Origin: Lycorma delicatula
Lineage: Eukaryota > Arthropoda > Insecta > Hemiptera > Fulgoridae
Assembly (NCBI RefSeq): GCF_047948215.1
Contig: NC_134462.1
Span: forward strand, 114,837,937 to 114,901,936
Direction of reading: 5' to 3'
Length of the DNA: 64,000 nucleotides
Shown: positions 36,043 to 47,265 of the stretch, piece by piece
Numbering within the stretch: the first letter of the stretch is position 1
Layout of the letters: each line of letters begins with the position of its first letter
Position numbers and translations under genes: made by a program
The notes under the pieces: generated by a model
The model's input: only the letters and a program-made list of their open reading frames with translations
The model's database searches: none
What the model was told of the DNA's origin: nothing

Positions 36043-39000
36043 TAATAGAATTCAGCAAATAATAAGCTTTTGGAAAAATATAGTTCCGGCAGAAGAATAT
36101 AATTGCTTTCTAGATGATTTTTACAACAAGGTAAAAATTTAAGGTATGTGATACTAATCAGGATTGCTACTCTGAGAGTAATGATGTTAATTACACAGGG
36201 AGTTCCAATAGTAAATAGAGTGAAGACGTCGATGGCACAGATGAATGTCTGCTACACTTTAATGATTTTGAAATGAGATGTTCTTATGATTTTTAACAAT
36301 GGATATACTATTTTCGTGAGTGGACAAAAGTCGCACACACGAACAGGTAGTCACTCAGTCGTAACTGGTAGTCAGCAACCACTAGGTTATCCCAACTAAT
36401 AAATTCATCATATTTTCGCAAAAATGTTGTAAGTGTTAATCTCTTTTTCTTATTAACTTATAAATAGATATACTGTCTCATTCTTTTTACTTTTTTGTAA
36501 AAGAAAATAAATTTGTATATTCAGCTAGCCTATTTTAGCGTATGAAATATGTTTGATGTTTAGATCTCATATACATTATTCTGATATTCAGATATCAGAT
36601 TTGAAATCGTATTCGGCCCGGAGGACCAACAATATTGGAATAATTTCCGTCGTGGTACAATATCTTGGTTAGGAGTAATTATTCTTTATATAAATAACAG
36701 ATTCTACTAATAATCAGTTTCTATTTAAATATATATTTTATTATGTCTTAATGTTGATACATGTTTAATATTAATTGAATATTATATTTTATTTATTACA
36801 TTCTTACTTTAATATGTGAATTAATGAGTGTGTATGAAGATGACATAATGAAGTTTTAATTAATACTGAGCAACTCAATAATTACCAATAATATTTATTA
36901 TAAATATCAACTGGTCAAAGCCAACATAACAACTTACTTACTTTGTGAAAGAAGAAGACCGTACAGTTAGTTTATTTATCATTACAGAGGAGATGATGCA
37001 TGGGACTTAACAGTAAGAAAACAGAAATGAGGAAAATGGAAAATAAGTTAATTTTTTATAGGAAGAATTTTTGTAATACCTAATTTTTTTATCACAGTTG
37101 TTTTTTTTTCATTTGATTTTACAATGTAAGTAAAAATTAAATTTTAACCCAAAATGAAAGCACTATTAATAAATTATTGTTATATTTGTTTTAGAAAATA
37201 CCAATTTTGAGGTCACGTTAAAAAAAGTTTTATTTTTTTGTTTACTTATTTTATTTAAAAGATAAAAACAGAAATAATTAAAAAATTTATTACCTTATAT
37301 TACACAACTATTTTGTTATAAAATTAACTTACAATTATACCATATATTAAGACTAAATGAAACCTTAACCACATACTATGAAGACGTTAAATACAATAAT
37401 TGAAAGGGAGTTTCTTTTGTTATATAACAGATACAAAAATTAATTTCCCAAATTTTCTTTTGTGAAATTCAGAATATTCCATTTTGTTTTAGAGGGCGTG
37501 CAAACTAAGTTTTCTATTATTTTCATTTTATGTAATAATGGTTTACTTTTTACCAAACGATTCCATGTATTTTTAATACTTTATCTCAACTCGACTGAAA
37601 ATCGAGTGGTTGAAATCGTAGAAGTAAGTGGATCTTCTCTAGCGACCTCATTGTGAGAGCGTTTGACCTAAATGGTTCAATCCACTTGTCACGTTCATTC
37701 TTCCTAAGTCTAATAACTTCCTAAATTTTTTTCATCGTTTTATAAATTCTATTATGTTCTAATACGTGAGCGAAAAAAATACATACACAATATTACTTAA
37801 GGATTCCACAATGTACCGTTATGTTGAAATAAAATTACACTGCAAATAAATAAGCAAATTGTTTACCATATTAAACGAATACTTCTTAGGAAAGTGTGTG
37901 TGTTTTTAGAGTATCTTATCAGTTAAGACAACATGGCAAAAAACAACAAAAAAAAAATCTAAAAAAAAGATCTATATTCTATATATAAAGTTCCAATTTT
38001 ATGAACAATATATTTTCAACGCTAATGTAATCTCAAATGCTGATGAAATGGTTTGATAGAAAAAAAAAAGTGATAAATTCACTGCGAGTTACAGGGAATG
38101 AATTCTACAGCTTCAAAACTTGGCTGTTCTTTAGCGATAACCGCAAGAGACACGGGAAAGCTGTTCTCCTAGCTTTTATACTTTACAAAACTTTTAGAAG
38201 AGGAAAGAAACTTTTACCGCGTAAGTTATAAACTTGATTTGACAGTCAGCGAAGAGACGTATCATATCAGAAACTGGAATTCAGTAACTACGTTCTACGT
38301 ATAAATAAATTTCAAATCAAATTCCAAAATGAAGAAAAGTTCAAAACCCGGGCAATCTTCTTCTTATTTTTTTTTTCAAAACAAAATTCATAGCTTAAGT
38401 ATGATAATAACTTGAAAACTTTTCTTTACTTTATTTTCTCTTCGTCAAGAAATTATCATTTAATCAAAACAATAAATTACGGTATTATATCGTAATATTG
38501 TTTAGTAATAAAATATATTTTTAATAATAAAATGTTGTATCAAATCAAATGAACTACGTGTTTTCTGTAAAAAAATAAATATACGGAGTAAATAAATTCA
38601 TTTTTATCAGCTTCAGCTAGCTGACTGATAAAAAACTATTTGTATTGACGTTTGTGTCATTTTCGTTGTAGAAAATTTATTTAAAATGAACAAAATTGGT
38701 TATATTTGTAGCGTTTCCAACAGAAAAAAATCCTTAAATACCTCATATTACGTGTTACGTTCTTCTCAACCAAACTGGAAATAAGCTATTTCGTAGATGG
38801 CACCACTCCAGAATCGTCCGAATAATCGAAATAGGGGTTTATCAATATAAAGGATTTGGATTATAGTTTTAGTTTAACGGGTTGCTTGATACAGATTTAC
38901 TGATTGTACGTTACCAAAATCTTTTAATAAATTGATAATTCGCAATGTATATTTTTTCAATAATCTAAATCATATATTTTGTTTAATATATATGCACATT

Positions 39001-39842
39001 TAATTAAAATAAAATTTCCAAAAATTAATGTGTGAAATGAGAGTGGTAGTACTTTAATAAATGTTGTTTAGTTTAGATGATGATTTAATAGATTACTATT
39101 ACCAATACCTTTGTTGAGTTAATATAAAACGGATAGATGAATGATGAGTGGTCGTTCAGAGTACACTTTAGTAAGAGAGAGGCGGGATTTAAGTTACGGC
39201 CAAGGCCAATGTATAATTTGTGTGATTCCCCTCTCCGAAAACCTCTTAGCGAAACCAATCCCTTCCACATCAACTCGTCATCATCATCCACCAATCACAT
39301 CCCTTCCTTTCATCGGGAAAAATTAATCATTGATAATCTTCATCAAAAGCGTTTAGTGTCTGTTACATTAATTAATTAGCGAAGTAAATGTTAAATTTTC
39401 TAAAAATAATATACTTCTCCGTGTATTTATAACTAGATATTTTTGAAACTGTTTTTCTGAATGGAGTCTCAGAAAAAAAATAATACATAAAGATAGAGGA
39501 GATATAACTAAATATATTTCTAATTGTATCATTTTTTTTAATGAACTGATTTTAATGAAAGTTGCAGCGTAATTTGCTTTTTAAGTTTCTACTTGTAGCT
39601 CTGAAAAACGAAATTGCGACCAAGTTTAATATAACAATATTTAAAAATATGCCTAATTAACGGTCAGGCTAATAACCGATTTTTTTAAACTATTAGATCT
39701 TTATCCGTACCCAATTTGGAAGAGTTTTGATAAATTATTCTACTAACTGTCTGTTTTCAAGTAATAGGTAACTCATTTAGATTGGTTTATTATTTAACAG
39801 TTCTGATAGCAGACAGTAAAAAACGTGTATAAGAAAAGTTTT
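36043..39842. other. Long stretch without a recognised gene
   Basis: AT-rich. A short open frame after the mariner (IQQIISFWKNIVPAEEYNCF, around 36050-36110) is unrecognised. The patch 39130-39350 is less AT-rich and has overlapping frames on both strands (39137-39379 plus, 39085-39294 minus) with no known domain. The frames at 37462-37656 and 38037-38231 look accidental. Confidence 0.4.
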
Positions 39843-40345
39843 TATATCTCGAATGGCGACCAGGCGATCGGCCTGGACCGATCGTAGATCGGGAGGCCGA
39901 TCTACGATCGGTCTCCCGATAGTAGAGACCGTGTTGGAAAGCCAGTACCACTTTGAAACAGTCGCAAGATTCGTGACTGCAAACCAAAATCCAGGAAGAG
40001 AGGAATTGGTGGATGCTTCTAGGTGGATCTTCTAGAGAATACCACATTACAAAGTTCTCAGACTGAGGCGGAAGAACATGATCGCAGGATTGGAGGATGA
40101 AATACAGGTCTCTGAGTAACCTTCGTTCGTCCGTGCTTGCGTGAATGGGCGACGGTGATGAAACACGGAGACTCTGGATCCCTCTGATCCAAAGTCATCT
40201 CCCGGGAACATGCAGTGCTTAATTGTGAACGCGACCGCGGGAGGGGAGGATCAGTGAAATGTGAAGTTTAGTCAGTAGGGTGCAGGCACACATACGTTCT
40301 TTTAATAACATTTAGCGGACCTCAGACTCATCGGGAAAAAAATGT
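39843..40345 (+). pseudogene. R1-like LINE C-terminal end and 3' UTR
   Basis: The frame IGLPIVETVLESQYHFETVA, then RFVTANQNPG (around 39906-40000) resembles the last residues of R1-like ORF2. The equivalent stretch in the 52636 copy is DNVIAVLL, then FPTVSGFMNKVL. The 3' UTR follows, with TCTCCCGGGAACATGCAGTG and TTTAGTCAGTAGGGTGCAGG near 40267-40286, the motif shared with 24163 and 52636. It ends near the A run at 40339-40345. No clear target duplication. Confidence 0.65.
39878..39911. repeat. Perfect 15-bp inverted repeat with 4-nt spacer
   Basis: CCGATCGTAGATCGG (39878-39892), GAGG, then CCGATCTACGATCGG (39897-39911), its exact complement. It sits at the 5' border of the R1-like fragment. 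Confidence 0.95.
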
Positions 40346-42491
40346 GATGTTAGTAAATAAAATTGTTGATAAATATTTCAATTTACCGTTTATTTACAAT
40401 AACCTTTTAAGAAAATAATTAGCATCTTCTTAAGCTCAGTAGTGCATAATATCAGTTCTTGTTATTTCATGATTGTAACGGTACATTTCTCGAACGGTTA
40501 TTTTAGAAAATATTTTTCAGATACTACTTTTTTTCCATCGTACTATGTGATCTAACGTATACATACGTTTCACAACTTATAAAAACTGAAATAGGTTTTT
40601 TTTTATTATTGAAAAATCTGGGTGAAAATAACTGACTGAAATGACTATTATTTGAGAAAACTTGCCAATTGTCTAAAACACTATTCGTCTGAAATACAAG
40701 TCGATTTAGATTGTAAAGTGATAAAAAAATTATTTTCTGTAAGTTTTTTTTTTTTTAGAAGATAAGATTTCTTAAGTTAATAGAAACGGTTTAAATACAG
40801 AACAAAATAAAATTACCATATGTATTTTTCCATCATTATCGGATGATAGTTATTAAGTTTCAAATTTAAAAGATATCTTTCAACTTAGGAAAGATAAGTA
40901 GAGTAGTTATATATTAAATACTTCCCTGTAATTACTATAATGAGAACGTGAAAATTACATAAAAATTACAGTAGAAAAAATTTAACCAAAAGTGAATCGA
41001 CTAACAATAAGTATAAAATTAATATTACGTGTTGCAAATAGTAATCTATGTTAAGAAGTTAAACATACACGTAAAGTTAGAAATAATAAGTAAGTTGACG
41101 ACCTATTATCATAATACATAAAGTATATAATATTAGTTATGACAGGGAATTAAGTCGGTACGAACTTTCCGGGGAGCTTCCAATAATCCCTGTCATAAAT
41201 ATGATTTATGGCTTACTGAGCTCATCTCAAACCAAAACTTTAAAAGATTTATGCAAAGGCTTATAGAGAAAATATTTACTTAACGTCGTAATATCTTCTT
41301 GTTATATTTTTTTTAATTTAGGAAACAAAATGTTTCAGTTAATATGATATCATTAAAAATTCCATTAACTTAATTAAGCCTACAAGAAGCTATAATATAT
41401 TTTAAAAATTTTGTAATATTATGAACCAAAATATATTTTCTCAAACTACATTATTTAAGAAATACAATTTTTCCGAAGAACAACTTAAAAAAAATATCTT
41501 GAGTATAACATTGAATAATCTTGAACTATTAAACAAAAAATTATTTAATGTATAAGTTTATTTTAGTAAAAATACTGTCGCCTTACTATAAAAAGAATAT
41601 TCAATTACAGTTCGACTGTTAATCATGACTGTTTTATTCATGAAATCTAACGAATTAAAATCATTAAAACACAAAAATTTATTTTAAATAAAAACGATAT
41701 TTACCACATAAACAGAACTTATTTTAAATTAACAGCATTTTACATCAAAAACAATTATAGAGCAAATAATACATTTAATTCGCTTAAAGGATGAGGTAAT
41801 CGCAATTATATACAAACTGAATTTAAAATTCATAGATTTCAATAGGTTTGTCGTATACTTTAGTTAAAATTATGAAATTTTAGTTATCAATAAAACTATA
41901 TAATTAATTGCTCATAGAAAAAGTAATAATATTGAAATAGATAGACAAATTATATAATTATAATTGAATTTCAATATAATAGCTGTAAATAAATGATTTG
42001 AGTAATTGAAATACATTTTTTACACGGTGTATAAAGAGGGACCAATTATTCTTTGTGGACGAATTATTGTATATATGAGAATTATATGAATAAAAATTGC
42101 ACACTATAGAGATAGGCTGAAGGACTAAACAGGTGGACAAAATTAGATCAGGATCTTACAAAATTATAATTACATAAATTTAAAAACATTTTTAAAAAAT
42201 AAACGTATTTCTCTCATAACCGTATTATGCGTCGATATGATGATCAATAAAGAGGGCAGTTTTTGAGAAAGAAGAGGTCAACAAAATCTGTACCTGTCCC
42301 ACAACAACCCGAACTAGAACTATAAAAAAAGATATGCCAACAATGGAAATAAATCCTGAAGTGGTTAAAGAAAAGAAAAATGTAGGAAGGTAGATGAGAA
42401 CTCCAAAATAAGGCCAGAACAAAGATGAAGATTTACAAAGTAAGAAATGATAGTCAAATTTACTGGTCTTTAACTACAAACATAGCGAAAT
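40346..42491. other. AT-rich stretch, no gene recognised
   Basis: AT-rich with small frames only (41958-42140 and 42225-42422, minus, both unconvincing). Contains the hairpin listed separately at 41137-41198. Confidence 0.4.
41137..41198. repeat. Isolated 15-bp hairpin with GC-rich loop
   Basis: TTATGACAGGGAATTA (41137-41152) pairs with TAATCCCTGTCATAA (41184-41198) with a single bulged A. The 31-nt loop (AGTCGGTAC..., ...GGGGAGCTTCCAA) is much richer in G and C than its surroundings. Function unknown: it could be a tiny MITE or a hairpin RNA. Confidence 0.8.
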
Positions 42492-43540
42492 CAAATAATC
42501 TGATGTGGACAGCACACGACTTTCCTTGTACGCCTATTAAATTACATATGCTCATTTTTTGTTGCACTTCATTTAAACTAATTTAATTTGAAAGTAAGAT
42601 ACGATCCTCTAATTCTTTAATAAAGTGGACAGTAACATAATTGCTAAAATATTAGTTAATATCAAATATTTATACGATTATTAATTCAACAATCTTACCT
42701 GAAATTTTAGGTTAGAGTAAAAGTCCCTTTATTACTCTTTAAATAAATATTCTTATATCTATCTAATATTATGTTTTTTAAAAATAATTATGATGTAACC
42801 ACCAACAAAATGAAAATAAAAACGAATAATCAGATATTTCACCAAATCTGATGGGGATACCCATCAATGGTGGTCTACTTCCTTGTACGCCTATTAAATT
42901 ACAAATACACATTTTTAAAAGTACATAAAATTTTATTCCACTAATAATAACTTCTGATCTTTTTTCCTTTTTTTACTATTGAATTATTATTTATTGTAAA
43001 ACTTTTATTACAATCAGAGGTTATTATTATTAATTAATCAATATATTTAGATTAAAAAAAAGAAAAGTTAAAAAAAAAGGTGAAATCGAATTCGAACCGA
43101 TGTGCCTTACCCTAAAATCTAAATATTTCATTAATCAAAATTTTATTTGGCTATAAAACCAATGAAAATAAGTGTCACTTATGATAAAACGTTGAAAAGC
43201 TCTCTATGAGAGCTTATTACTGCAATTAAGAAAAAGTCCAAAATCCATTTTTTTTTTGATTTTGGTCTTTTTTGGGCACTTTCGCAATGAACTTTTTTGG
43301 TTTATTTGATTGCAATCAAAACGGAAGGTGCACAACTAGATTTTACAACAGTCCTAAATCCAAAATTTCAACATACTACGGCAAATCGTTTTTGAGTTAT
43401 GCGAGATGCATACGTACGTACAAACGTAACATCGAAACTAGTCAAAATGGATTCAGGGATGGTCAAAATGGATACTTCCGCTAAAATGTGAAAACCTTGA
43501 TGTTTTTGCGATCACATTACTTCGAACAAGGAAGTAAAAA
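42492..43540 (+). mobile_element. Family A repeat, composite form (copy A6)
   Basis: First 5' end AATCTGATGTGGACAGCACA (42497). The spacer is homologous to that in copy A3 ('tttaaactaat', 'aagtaagatacgatcctc', 'atctatctaatattatgttt', 'atgatgtaaccaccaacaaa'). A second 5' end (AAATCTGATGGGGATACCCA, 42845) and the complete body to ACAAGGAAGTAAAAA follow. The second hairpin has changed sequence but still pairs (GATGGG / CCCATC). The left arm of the final hairpin is deleted. The frame at 43272-43484 is a by-product of the repeat. Confidence 0.88.
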
Positions 43541-44299
43541 TGGAACACTGATTGTAAAATACGTAAGAACGAAAATGGTCAAAAAACCTAATAATTTAAG
43601 AAAATCAATAGGATTTCATTTGATTAAAAAAAAAATAATAGGAAATGAGGAACTGATAAACGAACCCCTAATTGGAGTAAACGGTCTCCTAATTTCCAAT
43701 ACAGAGTCCAAATTATCAAATTAATTTTTTCACTTACTAATCCATAATTCGATATATAGTTTATAGTCTTTTCAGGCACAATATTGACGTGTACAGTGAA
43801 ATTCCACCAGTGCAAATAAATAATATCGATGTCTCGTTTTGTATACTCAATTTCAATATGGCCCGTGACAGTAGCACCGTTCAGTGTTACTCAGTGCGCG
43901 GAACGTATGAGAACATTGAACATAAAATAGTTGCCATCGATATCAATGAGCAAGTTTTAATATTTTTTAAACGCATATGTCTCCAGTGGGTGGGTATCTT
44001 TTTTTTTTTAGATGAGGTTTTACTTTCTAATTTAGTTACTAATAGATTGAATTATAATAAGGTATTTTTAAAGTATTTGAAAAATTTATCTTAAGTTCTT
44101 TTGAAGTGTAGCATTACTATCCTTCAGTTGTTCTTTTAAAGAAAAACTATTATCGTCGGAAAATTAGACCACCTTAGAGCATCTCGAGAAACTACTGTAA
44201 TACTTCACTACAAACTTAATGGTGTGTCACTTGTACTTAATTATCATTGTCACAACACAGGTATTGAGAAGTCACTGTTTTGTATGAATTATTATCACA
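43541..44299. other. Unclassified stretch with one plausible open frame
   Basis: A 101-residue frame at 43789-44094 (plus) begins MYSEIPPVQINNIDVSFCIL and is more balanced in composition than most chance frames here for its first 60 residues, then becomes phenylalanine-rich. No domain recognised and no splice or promoter evidence that I can defend. Confidence 0.3.
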
Positions 44300-44985
44300 T
44301 ATAAGCCTAATTAAATATTGGCGGCCGAACATGGTATAGCAACTCAGATGCGAACTGGCGCACAGTATATCGACCCGCTGATACAGACATCACTACCGCC
44401 GCGAAGATGACCACGCAATTCTCCCACCATAGCGGGGCTGCAGCTCCACCACTCTCAAGCTCCAATAAAAGAGCGTGCATCAAGAGTGTGAAAGCAATTT
44501 ACCGTCAACTATCACCTGTAGAAGACAAAGAAGAAGTTCCCTGGCCGGCTCAACGTGGGACATCCCGGCGGATGCTAATATCCCCGCCGGAGCAGCAAAT
44601 CTGGCCGGTCCGCCAAGGAAGCCGCTAGACACAGACGCTACCTTCCCGCTACAGCTCCAGCTCGCCGGGCTTCAATCGCCCTGGCCGCGGCGGACTCAGC
44701 AGCAGGAGCCGGCCCAGCGAGGAATCGCTCGGGTAGAATCGCCTCGGCCGCGCCGGCGAAGGACGACCGACGCCGACCCGATACTGCGGGGCTCTGGGGC
44801 CCGCCACTGCCACGCTGTAGTGGGAACCCAACTGCCGCTGAGGGAAAGCCCGGTAGGATTTCAACGGACGAGCCGATTTCGCCGGAGACCAGCTTCCAGA
44901 CTCAACGGATCTTCTCAGAGCTAACACAAAAAACGGCCCTTTTCAGGGCCACCATAAAGTTATGAATTACATGCCGTCAAAGCCA
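44300..44985 (+). other. GC-rich island with disordered-type frames
   Basis: An abrupt GC-rich block starts with GGCGGCCGAACATGG (44320). An ATG at 44407 opens MTTQFSHHSGAAAPPLSSSN, then a stop at 44628. Shifting frame, 44475-44924 is open (Pro/Arg/Gln-rich). The third frame is open from about 44580 to a stop at 44963 and is Ala/Pro/Arg-rich (AKEAARHRRYLPATAPARRA). The pattern fits an old single frame broken by indels, such as the N-terminus of a retroelement ORF1, or a GC-rich host exon or promoter. No RT, zinc knuckle or histone-fold motif is visible. It ends with the stem-loop at 44935. Confidence 0.4.
44935..44950 (+). promoter_or_regulatory. Perfect match to histone mRNA 3' stem-loop
   Basis: GGCCCTTTTCAGGGCC: a six-pair stem and UUUC loop identical to the metazoan replication-dependent histone 3' end element. 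It is preceded by CACAAAAAAC and followed by ACCA, both usual flanks. In histone mRNAs it binds stem-loop-binding protein and replaces the poly-A tail. No histone coding sequence is recognisable upstream, and I see no clear purine-rich downstream element. Confidence 0.6.
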
Positions 44986-45847
44986 TTCGGCGACAAAATA
45001 TATCTTTATATCGTCATACCATGAGGTATAATTTAATTTACAAAATTTTCAATTCGAGTAAAATTAATCTTGCCCAAATATATACATACTTATAAATTGT
45101 GGGTAGAGACATCGTATCAAGTATATTTATACACCATTTTTCTTGTCTCAAAGAAACTTTTAAAATGATCTATCACATAAAAGGTGTTAGCATTTAAAAT
45201 TTTTGAGTTACAACACCAGGGCAACCCCCCAAGAAGGGTTGAAATTTTATCTCTCGCCAAAAGGTAAAGGGTACGTTATCCTGAAAATTACAATATTCTA
45301 TCTAGAACGGTTTTAAAGTAGTTGAGGAGTTTCCATATTTTTGACTCATTCTGTATATCATTACAATAGTGTTCTGTAATTGTAATTAAATTTAGGAAAC
45401 TTTTTTTGTATAACAATAGATTTGTCAATCCAGGATATATTGTCTTGTTGAATCTTGTTAAATATTAGCAAACGAATATTTTAGTTTAATAAATAAATAA
45501 AAAAACATTTTTAAATGGTAGACACAGTAATTAAATTTCAATACCCAGCTAATCATTAATAGCTGTCTTTAAACAGCTGTATGAAAGAATTTTATTTTTA
45601 TACTTGTCATATACTTAGAATCTGTTGTTTTCTTTAGTTAAATGAAATTAAAAAAACATTAGCAATTTTTGTAGTTTTTTTAAAAATATAAACTTTCAAA
45701 TTTCAATACACAGCTTAAAAAGCCAATGAACACAGTTTTTAATTGTTTTAACAAGGGGTGAGTGATATCGTCTGAAATAAAATAGTAAGTTTGACTGGCG
45801 TAAATCTGACGTTAGCTTTTTTCTGGATCATTAATATTCACCATATA
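44986..45847. other. AT-rich stretch with a relic repeat
   Basis: 45110-45355 looks like an old repeat ('agggcaaccccccaagaagggttgaaa' region, ending 'tttttgactcattctgtata'), an end sequence common in insect DNA-transposon relics. No gene seen. Confidence 0.35.
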
Positions 45848-45987
45848 AGCTTCGAAGCTTGTACATGAGAATATGAAATGGAGTTTCCGTTGCATTTGAG
45901 AAATGCCATGCCTGTTTGGGATTCAAACCAAACCCCGTATTTTCCGATGAAAGGCCGAGACGCTACCATTCTGCCACGGAGGTCAGC
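45848..45987 (-). mobile_element. tRNA-derived SINE, family C copy 4
   Basis: Minus strand: GACCTCCGTGGCAGAATGGT, 'AGCGTCTCGGCCTTTCATCG', a diverged B-box (GGTTTGAATCCC) and GGCATGGCATTTCTC, then a body ending at a 14-bp palindrome AAGCTTCGAAGCTT (45847-45860). Confidence 0.8.
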
Positions 45988-46560
45988 AGAACTTCATACG
46001 GCGGAAATTTAGTATGGAACTTCATCTTAACTAAGTCCCAATATTAACAGATATGACGGAGTTAGGTAGTCATGAGTCGGAATTATTAACAGTCATGTAT
46101 CTGCTCTTACAGTGACAGTTATGTGCCATTATGTGGTTATTCATGAATTCGGTTTACGCCTGGATAAACGAAATAATTAAACTTTCAATCATTCAACTCT
46201 GCATTCTCACCCACATGAATCGGCAAAGTATTAAAATGATTACATATATATGTATATTTGTTTTTATACTTAAAGTTACATAAGTTGACAGAATGGTTAC
46301 CAAAGTCTTTTGTAGTAAGATTGTAAAAATAATTACTGTTTCTTTTTGTGATAAGAAACAAGTAACTTTAAGTTACCTAAAGATTTAATAGTAATAATTG
46401 TAAAAATTTTAAATAAATTAGTTTTTTTTTCACTAATTATTATTTATTTATTTTAATTTTCTTTTTTAGTAAAATCTCTGCTCTGTCTCTAAACTTCCGA
46501 TAAATTTTACCTTAAAATGTTATAAATTTGACATCAAGACACGGTGGTTCGTATTTATGA
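45988..46560. other. AT-rich stretch, nothing recognised
   Basis: No coding signal or shared repeat noticed. Confidence 0.4.
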
Positions 46561-47265
46561 AAAATCTGATATGGGCATCGCATGACTTTCTTGTACGCCT
46601 ATTAAATTACAAATACACATTTCTTTAAAATGAGAAGCACATAAAATTTTATTTCATTAATGACTTCTGTTCATTAATAACTTCATGTTTTTTATTGTTA
46701 TTATTGAATTATTATTTATTGTAAAAATCTTATTACAATTAGAGGTTCATAATTATTAATAAATCAATATATTTAGGTTAAAAAAAAGAAAAGTTAAAAA
46801 AGGAAATGAAATCGAATTCGAACCGATGTGCCTTCCCCTTGTAAGATCCAAATATTTCATTAATTAAAGTTTTATTTGGTTATAACTCTGGAACCAACGA
46901 AAATAAGTACCACTTATGATATATCGTTGAAATACTCTCATTGAGGGCTTATTACTGCAGCTAAGAAAAATTCCAAATTTTTTGGATTTTCGATTTTTTT
47001 TGGACACTTTTGGCTCATTAGATTGCAAAAAAAGGGGACGTGCAGAACTAGATGTTACAAAAGTCCTAAATACAAAGTTTCAACATTCTCCGGCTAATCG
47101 TTTTTGAGATATTCGAGATACATACACACGTACGAACAGACGTCACACCTAAACTAGTCAAGATGCATTCAGGGATGGTCAAAATTGATATTTCCGTTTA
47201 AGTCTGAAAACAGAAATTTTTCGCGATCACAATACTTCCTTTACTTCGAACAAGGAAATAAAAAA
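46561..47265 (+). mobile_element. Family A repeat (copy A7)
   Basis: From AAATCTGATATGGGCATCGC to ACAAGGAAATAAAAA, all blocks in order. A short duplication of 'tcattaataacttc' lies near 46657-46685. Terminal hairpin with one mismatch. Confidence 0.88.

Noticed and set aside
36050..36300. piggyBac-like N-terminus after the mariner
   Set aside because: Only a short acidic-looking broken frame; no catalytic motif or terminal repeats seen.
44475..44924. Histone H1-like protein because of Ala/Pro/Arg content and the stem-loop
   Set aside because: No globular winged-helix motif and few lysines; composition alone is not evidence.
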